Part shown: piece after piece, positions 13,626 through 25,300 of the stretch
How positions within the stretch are numbered: the stretch's first letter is position 1
How the letters are laid out: each line of letters opens with the position of its first letter
Source of the DNA: Zoroaster sp. YZ-2022
Lineage: Eukaryota > Echinodermata > Asteroidea > Forcipulatida > Zoroasteridae
Assembly: GCA_029582265.1 (NCBI GenBank)
Contig: CM055835.1
Location: 11,542,041-11,606,040, forward strand
DNA: 64,000 bases
Reading direction: 5' to 3'
Program-made: the position numbers and the translations under genes
Notes under the pieces: model-generated
Databases searched by the model: none
The model's input: the letters and a program-made list of their open reading frames with translations, nothing else
Told to the model about the DNA's origin: nothing

Positions 13626-14820
13626 AAAACCCAGGACCTTTTTTTGGCCTAACGGATTGACAAAGGTTATGGAGGCATGTACATAAAGCTGTAGCTTGTA
13701 GTAAAATGCCTTATATACAAAACACTTCATTTAATGTTTACTTGGAACAATGTAGGCCTAACTATGGCTGGATAGTATTACTAAAAGTGACATTTAAAGA
13801 GAAAGGCAATTTGTGTTGGCACAACTTCTTTCACGAGTTTATTCACTTCTTTAAATCAAGATATATATTCAATAACTAACCTGTATATATTACAGCTTTT
13901 TTTTAAATTACGTTCGATTGTTACCGAGAATGAAAATACCTTCAGATCGTTTGTATTCAATCTAATGCGAAAGTTAGGAAATAACTCTAATCTTACCTAA
14001 ATTCATTAAGTCATTTCTTCGAGAAAATTGATACACCATCGGCTTTACATTACATTAAGTAAGTTTCACCGTTTGGCAATTCTACAGTTTTGTTAGTTTT
14101 GAGTTACCAATGATATACTTAACCTTTGACACAACTGCCCACCAATAGTCTAATTATTAACGAAACTAACAATACTGTGCTTCATTGGATAATGTGTAGC
14201 ATTTAGTAAGGACATTTATTGGATTTATTGAAATATTTTAATATCAATTGAAGAAGTCAAATTAACATGCAGTAGGTATACTTCATCTGTTTCACTATTT
14301 TCCAGGATTATTTTGTTCAATTGGTTCACTTTATTTTCCTTGTCAGCAAAAAAAGGAAATTTATATATTTTCTTTCGATCCCCCTTGGTCTCCACAGGTC
14401 TCGGTCTCGGTGTCGGTCTTGGTCTCAGACTTTGTGATCACGACTACAACAATTGCATAATAATACACACAAGGTTTGGGCCTATAAATGAATGTCTATA
14501 TTATTCACCGTCATGTTTTATTTCCAAGTGTAATTTTTTTTATAAAACTCTGTCCCATACTGTTTCGTGTGTGATAGCGGTTCATCTAGCGCCCTCTTGC
14601 GGTAATGGATCATGTATCAAAAACACATCTTGAACCTATACATGCCCCCATCAAAATCGTCCAATATTATTTTAATTTAAATCAACAAAATAGACAAACT
14701 ATTGTTGGTCACATCATCCTTTCATATAGGTAACATCCATAGATTTATATTTAACTAGTGGTAACATCATCCGCACTTTTAAGGTTAGTGCCCAAACACC
14801 TTGATATTGTTCGTTTTCTT
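13626..14820. other. Non-coding, nothing recognised
   Basis: AT-rich sequence. The open frame at 14313-14633 contains a short imperfect GGTCTCGGT repeat (14395-14430) and has no domain character, so it is not called as a gene. Confidence 0.4.
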
Positions 14821-14822
14821 TT

Positions 14823-15169
14823 AGGTGTTCGAGCTATAGCGCGAACACCTCTTGTTCTTTAGATATCAAATTAAAATCAAAGTTTAATATTTCAAAACAT
14901 ATCTCATGAACCACAAAAGATATTTTCACCAAACTTTGCATCATCTGAAAGATCTTGAATTATGTGATTTTCCGTACACAGACGTGACCCCAATCTGACC
15001 TACCCTTCCGGTTGAAACCGGAAGTTGAATATTTCAAAAAATCATATCTCATGAACCACAGGAGATATTTTCACAATATTTTCATCATCTTAAAGATCTT
15101 GAACTGTCACATTTCGTTTTTAGACATGAACCCAATCGACCTGACCTCTCCTCGAAACCGGAAGGTCAA
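14823..15169 (+). mobile_element. Helentron-like 5' end with two diverged repeat units
   Basis: AGGTGTTCGAGCTATAGC at 14824 opens the family's 5' palindrome, closing with GCGAACACCT and TTGTTC. Two units of about 150 bp follow (TCTCATGAACCACA at about 14902 and 15046; ACCGGAAG at 15017 and 15157). The copy stops where a TIR element begins at 15170, and no 3' hairpin was found. Confidence 0.6.
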
Positions 15170-15977
15170 CCCTGCGGCTAGTGAGGGGGTCCCAAAAAAC
15201 ACCGTCTCAAAAGGCCTGTTTTTTATAGTAGGTCGTAAAATCGTTAATTACCTGGGTTAATTAACTGATTTCCCAATTTTATGGTGAATCTCAACTTGTT
15301 TCAGAGGGTCTAGAGATGTTTTTATCAATTATTTTTTGTTTTTGTTTTTTAAATGCTTTATTAATGAATTAATGAATTAGTTAATTAACACTACGTTCCT
15401 AAAATCGTGTCTTACCTTTATTTAAAAGCACAGTTTCTGTAATTTCTACAATTATACACACAGAATACATGCTCCAGCTATATATAGAACCCGTGGCCCA
15501 TTCATAAAAAGCCAGCCGTCACACAATGTCATGAATTACTAAGAAGCCATCCTCCGACCCCCCCCCCCTTAACAGCCATATCCCAATATAATCCCCCCAA
15601 CCTGGAAGTTTTGATTGGTCTAAATACCACAGAACTGTCAAACAACAATCACAAAACCCTTTGAGACCGGCTCCGAGCCGCCTGCAGACATGTTATTATT
15701 GATGCTTCTGCCCTGTGCTGACCTCTAGTGAAACCCAACACTAAGCTAGCCAAACTGTACACAATTCCCATAGGGACCCCTCAGACATGGCACGTTCTGG
15801 CTGATTTTTAATGGTGACCAAAGTGACCCAGATGTATGAGTTCTCAGTATGCTATTTCCATTGGTATGGAGGGAGCACTTACGGAGAATAGATTTTTTTT
15901 GACCAATTAATTAAGGAGTAATTAAAAAAATTGCATATACCTACTATAAACAGTAGTAGGCCTCACTAGCCGCAGGG
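15170..15977. mobile_element. 808-bp TIR element of unknown superfamily
   Basis: CCCTGCGGCTAGTGAGG at 15170-15186 is repeated in exact reverse complement at 15961-15977. The interior is rich in TTAATTAA words and has no coding frame. No convincing target duplication is visible in the flanks (GAAGGTCAA and GCGAAACA). It interrupts the Helentron-like copy to its left. Confidence 0.65.
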
Positions 15978-16183
15978 GCGAAACAATTATGCTGAATTAC
16001 TATTCCATATACAAACATTCCATATCGCGAGTACATACACACAGCACGAGGTCTTGCTGTTTACGTGTATTAATATATCTCGTATAATTATTTACATGTA
16101 CATTGTATACGGAGTTTAATATACAACGTAAAGGAATGAAATGAGTGTGGAAAATTTCCCCCTTTTTTTTTACATGATATAGG

Positions 16184-16669
16184 TTATGGAGGTCGAAAAG
16201 TGGACATCTGCTTTTCAGCTTTCTAAATAATGAAAAAGCAGATTGAACGTTGTTGGCTAGTGCATTTTTCTACTTTTCTGCTTTCCTTGCACCTAAAAAG
16301 TAGATTGAACATTTTGGTAACATCCATTTTTCTACTTTTCTACTTTTCAGTTTCACGAAAAGCAGATTTTACTTTTTCACCTACACTGGCGGTCAAAAAG
16401 TGGACATCTGCTTTTCTGGTTTCCTACAACCAGAAAAGTAGATCGAACGTTTTGGACAAATCCATTTTTCTGCTTTCCTGCTTCCCGAAAAGCAGATCGA
16501 ACGTTTTATCAACAGTGGCCTAAAAGCGGACAAGTAAGTCTGTATGAAGCGCCAAGTGTAAATTTATTATTTAACGCTATTATTTACAAATAATTCATTA
16601 TTTAATATATAATTCATTATTCAACCATTATTTCAATTTTATTTACAAATAATAAATTTTGCACCACAC

Positions 16670-16715
<46 letters not shown>

Positions 16716-17434
16716 GTTGGAAAGCTTTCATTATATATATAATTGTACACACCATTTCATTATATGTAAATAATATCGACAGAAAATTTTTATATGTAAA
16801 TAATTAATTTTGCACCACACAATTATATATATACATGTACATGTATATATAATTGTTGGAAAGCTTTCATTATATATAATGGTACACAGCATTTCATTAT
16901 ATACAAATAATATCGAAGGACAAATTTTATATGTAAATAATGAATTGTTCACCACACAATTATATATAAATAATGCAATTTATTTTTTACAAATAAGTGA
17001 ACGAGGCTATGATATATAAATAATAACTGTGCGTCGCTTTCATTATTTATAAATAAAGTACTGTAGTATGTAAATTATCTTATTAGCCACGCCCATAGTC
17101 TAAATATTCACATCATAAAAAAAACATCCGTCACCGTACATACATGTACATCACGCGTCGTATACACTTGTATACTGTACTCGAACTCTCAGCTCGAGCT
17201 CTCAGTCGAGTCTAGTCTGGTCCTTTCTGTGATCGGCACATGTCAAAACTTGTGCAATATGTATGTGTATGTTCAGTACGAACTAACCAAACGCAGGTGA
17301 CACCAGACCAGACCGCGGTCTTTTTTGTAAGTTATGTCACGAAATATCAACAATCGAGAGGATTTCTCTGTAGGTAGCATTTGTCTGTGAATTGTGTTTT
17401 ATTGACACCGGCCATGGCTGATGGCGATAATGTC
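16184..17434. repeat. Left terminal inverted repeat
   Basis: The arm matches the reverse complement of 24173-26767 minus its two insertions. The outer 350 bp contain repeated AAGTAGA/AAGCAGA words, the middle 450 bp are TA-rich with ATTATTTATAAATAA hairpin-forming words and a (TA)n run at 16674-16712, and the inner 350 bp are single-copy-like with GACCGCGGTC. The match runs through the integrase start codon at 17414 and ends near 17434. Confidence 0.85.
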
Positions 17435-17677
17435 CAGGTCGACAGCAGCATCCAATACATAATTCAATCTGCTGTAAGGCAAATTTCGAGTCAGCTGCGA
17501 CAAGAAACTCCGACCAGGGGAGGTGGGACTGCTGGTAGGACTAGTAGGAGTACTTTGCAGCAAGTCAATACCTCCAGCACTAGCACTAGCACTAGCACTA
17601 GCAGCACTAGCAGCACTAGCAAGGGTCACCGAGGGTGGTCCAACCATCGACCTCAAACAACAACTCCTACTCCCAGG
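17414..17677 (+). CDS. Integrase-type transposase, exon 1
   Basis: This exon gives 88 codons from ATG at 17414 to a CAGG|GTAAGT donor at 17678. The product is rich in Ser and Thr (a run of Ser-Thr pairs at residues 57-74) with no folded domain visible, so it is a likely disordered N-terminus. An upstream in-frame ATG exists at 17381. The first seven codons lie inside the left TIR and recur inverted in the right arm at about 24173-24195. It joins in phase 0 to the exon at 19371. Confidence 0.6.
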
Positions 17678-19370
17678 GTAAGTATTATGGAGACGGTCAA
17701 TATCATTTTGTAGCATATTTGTTAGTAAATGAAACTTTAGCGTTGGAATTTGTTTAACTTTAATGTAGGCCTATATGACAATAAAATTAAAAAATTAGAT
17801 GAACAATTTACAAAAATCACAAACAAATCCCAACCAAGACCCCAGACATACTAACTTGTGGTGTCAACCCTCGGGAAAAAAACAATAATAAATGGTGCGG
17901 GTACAAGTTGGTACAAAACTGCAAGCATGAGTTGGTTGAGCAGTAGTTTACCAAGTCCAAGGATATTTAATTTTCCTCTCTTATTATTATTGATCTTAGT
18001 AGGGTTTCACTTTCAGTTCGTACATGCTTGACCGAAGCCCTCCACACGCACAGCGCATCGCCCGCAACAAAAAACATTAAAATTTTAAATCAAAAAATTA
18101 TATTACTTTTACCTGTCGAAATCTTACGTGTAAGGTGTAATACTTTATAGCTCATTGGAAAGCTTATAGTTTCAGCTATCCAACAATGTACATAAAATAG
18201 CAATCGGAACTGAAGTACGTGCAAAAGCCTAGGTTTTTATGAATGAACCACTCGTCCCGCCCAGCCTTTCGCGAAGTGTTCCGAGATCGGGTGCATTCAG
18301 CCCGTAAATATTTGCCGCGCTCTGCTGAGGGCATCCACTTCGGAGCTGTCTCCGCGTCCGAGTACATTGTGATTGACATGAAAACGGGTTTCCCTATTGA
18401 GTCAAAGGGCTCCTTTACATACCCATGCTTGCTCGATCTCCATAACTACTCTACAACCGAATTTATCAAGAGATAAAAAGTAAACACCGTTTTTTCGAGG
18501 TGAAATCTTCAAGTTGAAAGGTAAGAGCGGTGTCTGAATGAATTTTACACCTCTTTTCTATCATATGTGAAAGTTTTGGGCCATAATTTTGTTTAGTTTT
18601 GAGCGGAGAGTGTATTTTTTACACCCTTTCAAAAGCTCTTATGAGGGAAACGAGCACGAACGCTGTGCGTGTGTATCATGGTGTGTGTAGGCTGATTCAA
18701 CGGTTTTGGTGTCATTAGGGATGTACACAGTGTATGGACAGTCGCACTTCATCGAATGCTGTATATTTGATTAAATAAAACAGGATTCCTCAAAACCTAC
18801 TTGTCCGATTTTCTTGATTTAAAAACCATTGTATTTCTTTCATCAAGATCTTTAATTTGATATAAATATTGAGCATATTGGTTTAGGAATAATTTTTCAA
18901 CTGAAAACCCTAATCTTAGCATTCCCAGGCGTTCCATCTTACTTTTCCAGGGACAATAGTTTGTCAAGCCAATTGAGCAGTAAATGATTTATACCACCTC
19001 TGTACCACAAAACCCCCTGTACTTAATACTATAGTTACTCAGACCCTACTATTACTACTTAAATTACTTCAATTTGATCCCAGACAGTGCTAACAATTTT
19101 ATGAAAACAGTGACTGCATTATAATTATTAATGTTTTATTTTTTTTGGCATAAACACAATAATTGTACTTGTTTCAAACTTGGCAGTCAAAATAAACCTG
19201 TTTCATTTTGGATGGAGGTCTTGAGATACAGTAATGTTGAGGATTATAGTATTTCAGACCGAAATATTTTCTAATTGTAACTGACCTTTTAAATACAGAT
19301 TTCATATGGTGCTCTATACACCAATGACAACCTGTAATAAACACTAGTGTTTTTCCATTTCCAATTTTAG
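17678..19370 (+). other. Intron 1 of the integrase gene
   Basis: GT...AG interval of 1.7 kb between exons 1 and 2. It contains an open frame at 18243-18476 without recognisable domain, and related CACACGCACAGCGC/GCTGTGCGTGTGT words at 18043 and 18661 that could pair. Confidence 0.5.
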
Positions 19371-19592
19371 ATAAAACCAGGGAGACCAAAAATAAACTTC
19401 GATATAGAGCATGCCAAGCAGATGCTACCAGTAAACTTTACGGTAGCCAGACATTTTTGTGTAAGCCGTCCTACGGTGTACAAGCATCTCAACACTAGTG
19501 GAAATGATGCTCACAAGTTCACTTCCATTACCGACGTAGCTCTGCAGGATGTGGTCAAAGAGGTCAAGGAATCTCACCCAAATTCTGGAGAG
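19371..19592 (+). CDS. Integrase-type transposase, exon 2
   Basis: The acceptor TTCCAATTTTAG ends at 19370 and the donor GAG|GTAATT is at 19593; 74 codons in phase 0 on both sides. It begins with IKPGRPKI and contains a helix-turn-helix-like segment (FCVSRPTVYKHL). Such a GRP motif plus helix-turn-helix precedes the catalytic core in a widespread animal family of single-domain integrase proteins. No stop codons interrupt it. Confidence 0.65.
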
Positions 19593-20036
19593 GTAATTAA
19601 ACAAATCTTTTTAAGAAACTTTTCTGATCTTCATACATTTACATTACTCCTCGGTGAGAATTCTCTGTCAAAAGTACTTACTATGCGACACCATTTTAAG
19701 CGGTGTTAAAAAAATTACCATCCCAAACCTGGCTACCTTTTATTTATTTTATTTGATTGTAAAAATTTGCTGTCATTTTCTTCAGATATAAAGAAATCTT
19801 GCACTTTGATTTACTTCTCTATCAACTGAGGATACTGTTTCCAGAAGCTCCTTGAAATCTATAACACCAGGGGTTATCAAAAGATGTAAATGCCATCATT
19901 TCTATACATAACTTCTAAAATTTGGATTGTGGTTTTAGACCTTTTTGTAAGCAAAAGAAAATCGTATGATTGATTTATCCCATTTATTTTTTAAAATTAA
20001 AATCCTTATATTTTTATTTCTTTCAATTTAATTAAG

Positions 20037-20932
20037 GTGTATCTTATGGGACATTTGAGATCTAAAGGCATTCGGGTACAGAGATTTTGTTTGAGACAAG
20101 CAATTCAGTCTGTCGATCCATCAGGAGTTCAGAAGAGGAAGACCAAGACCATCACCCGGCGAGTGTATTCTGTTCCCTGCCCAAACTATTTATGGCACAT
20201 TGATGGGACACATAAATGAATTCGCTGGAAACTTGTAATTCATGCTGGTATTGATGGTTTCTCGAGACTCATTACTTACATGTACTTACACTGCAGTCTG
20301 CAGTGACAACAATTGTGCAGGTACAGTTTTACACTTGTTTGATTCTGCAGTACAAAAGTATGGTTTGCCCATACGGGTAAGATCGGATCATGGAGGAGAA
20401 AACCAAGTTGAGGTGAGACAAATAACCCTGTCATAGTGGGTTCGTCAGTGCACAATGAGCGTGTTGAAAGGCTTAACTACATGTATGACATCAACAACCA
20501 AGTTTCTTGCTTCAAGCAAACATTATCAGAGCTCGAACGTGAAGAAGCTCTTGACTGTGAAAATGAGACTGATCTGTTTTGTCTTCACTACGTTTTTCTT
20601 CCTATAATCAACAAACGTTTGGATGAATTTCGAGCAGCACATAACAACCACTGTTGAACCACAGCATATCTACAGAGGGGAATCGCACACCTATTCAATT
20701 ATTTTTTCATAATCAACATTTAATGCAATTACATGAACATTCGCAAGATCCACACCCTGGCATATCCGTGCAAGAACTACTCCATGAAAACATAACACAG
20801 GTAACTGTTGACAGTGTTGGATGCCCATTAACTGCTCAGGAGCTGAATGAACTTGGGCAAATGCTTGACAGTAACTTAAATGCTAAAGAAATGAATGTAG
20901 GTGATTTTGTGGCAGACAAATTAAGTGAATAG
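20037..20932 (+). pseudogene. Integrase-type transposase, catalytic exon, decayed
   Basis: After an acceptor TTAATTAAG, the frame reads VYLMGHLRSKGI, then WHIDGTHK with the first catalytic Asp. A TGA follows directly (about 20218). A frame change leads to [15 protein letters not shown] with the second Asp (about 20390), then SVHNERVERL with the likely catalytic Glu after a deletion of the loop before it, and finally LFCLHYVFLPIINKRL and TPIQLF, the family's C-terminal signature. At least one stop, two frameshifts and one deletion show it is dead. The DDE assignment follows family knowledge of rve-type integrases. Confidence 0.75.
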
Positions 20933-21150
20933 CTACCGTATTTATGCTATTATTCCTCTTTCGACTGTACTATTGCTAGATAGAGCCCAACAAGTTGTAA
21001 GGAGTTTATGAAAAATTGTTTTTTCTTTTTTCAATCAGATATTCTGGATTTGTTTATTACCTTTTAGTTGTTTTTTTTACTTTGTTTTGGAGATGCTTTC
21101 TTTCAATTCATCCCGTCTTCTTTTTCCAGCTAAATTTGCTCAATATTGGC

Positions 21151-21190
21151 AAGCTTGGGTGGATAAGTAGAAAACAAGTCAATGCACCAG
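21151..21190 (+). repeat. 40-bp direct repeat, copy 1
   Basis: The segment starting AAGCTTGGGTGGATAAGTAG and ending AATGCACCAG is identical to 23499-23538. The two copies bracket the LINE and about 650 bp beyond it. Confidence 0.9.
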
Positions 21191-21264
21191 ATTTGAAAGT
21201 ATTTCATGCTTGCACATATTCATGCTGGAGACTATTCTTGTGCAGTAGCCTTGTAAATGTAAAG

Positions 21265-22852
21265 TTGTTTAGTAACCACAATTCTTAAAGTATACAATGA
21301 CATTATTATGAAAATGAACAGCCGGCATGTCGTCCTTCTTACTTTATTGGACCTCAGTGCAGCATTTGATACGGTTAACCACAACATTCTTTTAAATCGT
21401 CTTAAATCTAAATTTGGGATATGTGGACTTGCAATGGATTGGTTTGCATCGTATTTAACTGGCAGGAGTCAACGTATACTGATACAGGGATCGGAGTCAA
21501 ATAAGTTTGATCTTACCTGTGGCGTACCACAAGGTTCATGTCTCGGACCCCTGCTGTTTGTCATGTACTCAAGGTTATTTGATATTGTTGAAACCCACTT
21601 ACCTGATGTTCATTGTTATGCAGACGATACACAATTATACATATCATTTAAACCAGTTAGTTTGGCTAATCAACAGGTTGCCATCTTGGCGATGGAGAAT
21701 TGCATCAAAGATATCAGAGTGGATGTTACATGACAGACTTACGTTGATTGATAGTAAGACTGAGTTTATTATTCTGGGTTCCAAACAATTGTCTAAGATC
21801 AATATCTCATATTACAGTGGGGGGTACTAATATCACGCCTGTCTTAAATGTTAGAAATCTGGGCTTCTGGTTTGACTCCAATTTGTCTATGAATTCTCAT
21901 ATCACTAAAGTCTGTTCTACCAGTTTTTATCATCTCCATAATATAAAACGTATTAGTAAATATTTATCGCATAATTCTCTTATCATTTTAATTCATGCGT
22001 TCATCACCAGTCGTCTAGATTATTGTAATAGTTTATTTTATGGTCTGCCACTTGTTCAACTAGCAAAGTTACAAAGGATACAGAATGCTGCTGCCAGGGT
22101 AGTTGTAAACACATAGATTTTGTCATATTACCCCCATTCTTAAGGATCTGCATTGGTTGCCTATTAAATTTCGCATTCATTTTAAAATTGTATTGCTTGT
22201 TTTTAAATGTATTAATTGTTTAGCACCTGACTATGTCTGTGACCTTTTTACCGTCAAAAGACGGCACAGATATAGCCTTAGGTCAACAGGCGAAATGTTA
22301 CTGGAGTACCTGAGGGGTAGAATGCTGCATACTTTTGGCGATAGAGCATTTGCTTCGGCTGCCCCAAAGTTGTGGAATGCACTACCTTCATCTGTTAGGG
22401 GGGCTCATTCACTGGGGTCCTTTAAGGAGAAATTAAAAACTTAATTGTTTAAAGAAGCCTACAGTTTGTAAATACATCTTTTTGCTAATATATGTGTACG
22501 TTGCCAGTTTTTATTTTTTATTATTTATTCATTCTTAATTTTTAATTTATTTGTGTATTTTTGCCTGTCTCCCCTGCTAGATTTGTATAGTATATTATGG
22601 TTTTAAAAAATGGAATTTTTAGAATGGAATTTAAAAAAAATGGAATTTTTCCCTCCCCTTTAGGGGTGAGGGTGTCTGACTGTAATTGTGTGTATTTTTA
22701 TGCTGAATTTGTATAGACTTTTGTATTCATATTGTATGATTTTATTGGCTTTATTGTATATTGAGTCTTGATGTAATTGCGCCCTCGAACATCTTCGGAT
22801 GGAGAAGGCGCACTATAAATGTAATAAATTATTATTATTATTATAATTAAAT
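21265..22852 (+). pseudogene. 5'-truncated CR1/L2-like LINE, reverse transcriptase region
   Basis: The remnant starts at a TTILKVYNDII segment and contains LLDLSAAFDTVNH, GVPQGSCLGPLLF and the catalytic CYADDTQLY (about 21615-21643). Frames then shift to LRISHI-type thumb sequence, FWFDSNLSM, SRLDYCNSLFYGLP and AARVV, and finally to SFKEKLKT with stop at about 22442. The 3' UTR ends in GGCGCACTATAAATGTAATA plus a TTATTATTA tail at 22829-22845. At least three frameshifts and a stop are present. It lies inside the 3' part of the long-TIR transposon. Confidence 0.85.
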
Positions 22853-24172
22853 TGGTGACCTTGACATTTTGGTACCACAACTCATTGGGATTTGCAAGTG
22901 TCCACTTATTGGAAGTACATGTATCAAGTTTGAATACTTTACTTATGCAACTAAAACAGTCCCATAATAGAAAAATGCCAACCAAGAAAATGTAAACAGG
23001 CATAGATAGAAACAGTATATCAATAGTTATATTAATAGTTAAATACATAGATAGATATTGAGTAATCGATTAACTATCAAACTAAACTTAATACGTCTTG
23101 CATTTTTAAAAGCAACAAAGGCACAAGAATGGCATATAAAATGTAGAATGACATTTATTTGAAAAACAGAGAAAGGCACATTCTCAACACTCATTAAATA
23201 CAACTTTTCCAAAACTAACTTGAAAGTACAAATAAATTAATATAAAACAGTTAAAAGACCTTAAGCATGAACACCTTTGAATATTTTCCATACGTTTTCT
23301 TGCAGAAAAGTGATGTAGGCCCTATCTTAAAGCACAGCACTTTAAGTTTTCCCAAAGGTTATTTGAAAAACAGAAAAAGGAATGTTCTCAACATTTATAA
23401 AATACCACTATTTTTTTTCAAAACTGTTGAAATTGAATGTTTAAAGGAATAAACACAAACCAGTACAAACATAATTGGAATGGCGTGAGCTAATTGGTAA
23501 GCTTGGGTGGATAAGTAGAAAACAAGTCAATGCACCAGTAAAATAATGTAAAGCTAATACTTAAAGGGAAATTACATCATTGGTAATTGTGTTTTTCGAG
23601 AAAATGTGAATTTGTGAGGTAGGATGTAATATCGTTCCAACGACCTGAATGCATTTGTGCGACCGTGACTGCCGAGAAAAACGAGAGCAAATTGTGACAA
23701 TTTTCAACTGTCAGACTGATCTTGTTGTGCACGTTCAAATGTAGCAAAACTATGGTCGGCCGACCATAATTTCAAAATGAAACAAAATTGCATTTTTCTT
23801 TAAAATGAAATAGCACCTGGCGAAACGATTTCACAGAATACTTGGGAATAATATGCACTTTCAGTCAAGTAAGTTATTTTGTAGTAACTTGGAAGCTCAT
23901 TTTTTTTTATGTCTGCAAATGATGTAATCTCCCTTTAAACACTGATCTTTAAAAAAAGAAAAAAAACAGGTATAAAACAATCAAATAAGTACCAAAAATG
24001 TAATAAAATGACCTGTTGTTAAACAATAATTTGGGAATGAAAGGGTTAGACAAATTTAGACATGCCACCAATTTAAAAAAAAAACGGTGTATCAAGAGAA
24101 ATAAAATTAACTATAATGATGAATTTAAAAGAAATGTTTCAAATTTGTTTCTTCTTATATTTATCCTTTAAC
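22853..24172. other. 3' region of the long-TIR transposon, non-coding
   Basis: Apart from the 40-bp repeat no feature was recognised. AATAAA-like words occur but no polyadenylation site can be assigned. Confidence 0.4.
23499..23538 (+). repeat. 40-bp direct repeat, copy 2
   Basis: Exact copy of 21151-21190 in the same orientation. It is too long for a LINE target duplication. Confidence 0.9.
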
Positions 24173-24846
24173 ATTATCGCCATCAGCCATGGCCGGTGTC
24201 AATAAAACACAATTCACAGACAAATGCTACAGAGGAATCCTCTCGATTGTTCATATTTCGTGACTAACTTACAAAAAAGACCGCGGTCTGGTGTCACCTG
24301 CGTTTGGCTAGTTCGTACTGAACATACACATACATATTGCACAAATTTTGACATGTGCAGATCACAGAAAGGACCAGACTAGACTCGACTGAGAGTGTAC
24401 GGCGCGTGTAGACGGTGACGGATGTTATGATGTGAATATTTAGACTATGGGCGTGGCTAATAAGATAATTTACATACTACAGTACTTTATTTATAAATAA
24501 TGAAAGCTAGCGACGCACAGTCATTATTTATATATCATAGCCTCGTTCACTTATTTGTAAAAAATAAATTGCAGTATTTATATATAATTGTGTGGTGAAC
24601 AATTCATTATTTACATATAAAATTTGTCCTTCGATATTATTTGTATATAATGAAATGCTGTGTACCATTTTTTTTATTATATATATATATATATATATAT
24701 ATAATGAAATCTTTCAAACAATTATATATATATAATTGCGTGGTGCAAAATTAATTATTTACATATACAAATTTTCCGTCGATATTATTTACATATAATG
24801 AAATGGTGTGTACAATTATTTATATATATAATGAAAGCTTTCCAAC

Positions 24847-24880
<34 letters not shown>

Positions 24881-25004
24881 GCGTGGTGCAAAATTTATTA
24901 TTTGTAAATAAAATTGAAATAATGGTTAAATAATGAATTATATATTAAATAATGAATTATTTGTAAATAATAGCGTTAAATAATAAATTTACACTTGGCG
25001 CCTC

Positions 25005-25283
25005 ATAAGTCTGCTTGAAGAAAAGCATATTGAATGATTTGATAAATCTACTCCCTATCCACACAAATAATGGACTAATCCCACCGTCACAATACATGTC
25101 CAACGTAGGCGCCAGGTAGGCGCGTTCCATTTGATCTGTGATGTGCCGCCCCCTATTTTTCAGCGACTCTTATCAAATGCATCGTTTTGGTGCATTGGTA
25201 GGAGTCGTCCATTATTTTGTGGATACGGGAGTAGATTTATCAAATCATTCAATCTGCTTTTCTTCAAGCGCAAAACAGACTTG
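25005..25283. mobile_element. Fold-back MITE inside the right TIR
   Basis: AGTCTGCTTGAAGAAAAGCA at 25008 and following about 66 bp is repeated in reverse at about 25209-25283, leaving a 135-bp centre. The left TIR has no such block at the equivalent place (about 16530-16545), so it is an insertion. Its target duplication is unclear, perhaps AGTCTG. Confidence 0.6.
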
Positions 25284-25300
25284 TCCACTTTTAGACCACT

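Noticed and set aside
18243..18476. 77-codon frame in the integrase intron
   Set aside because: No domain, no splice context, and it lies between two exons that join in phase without it.
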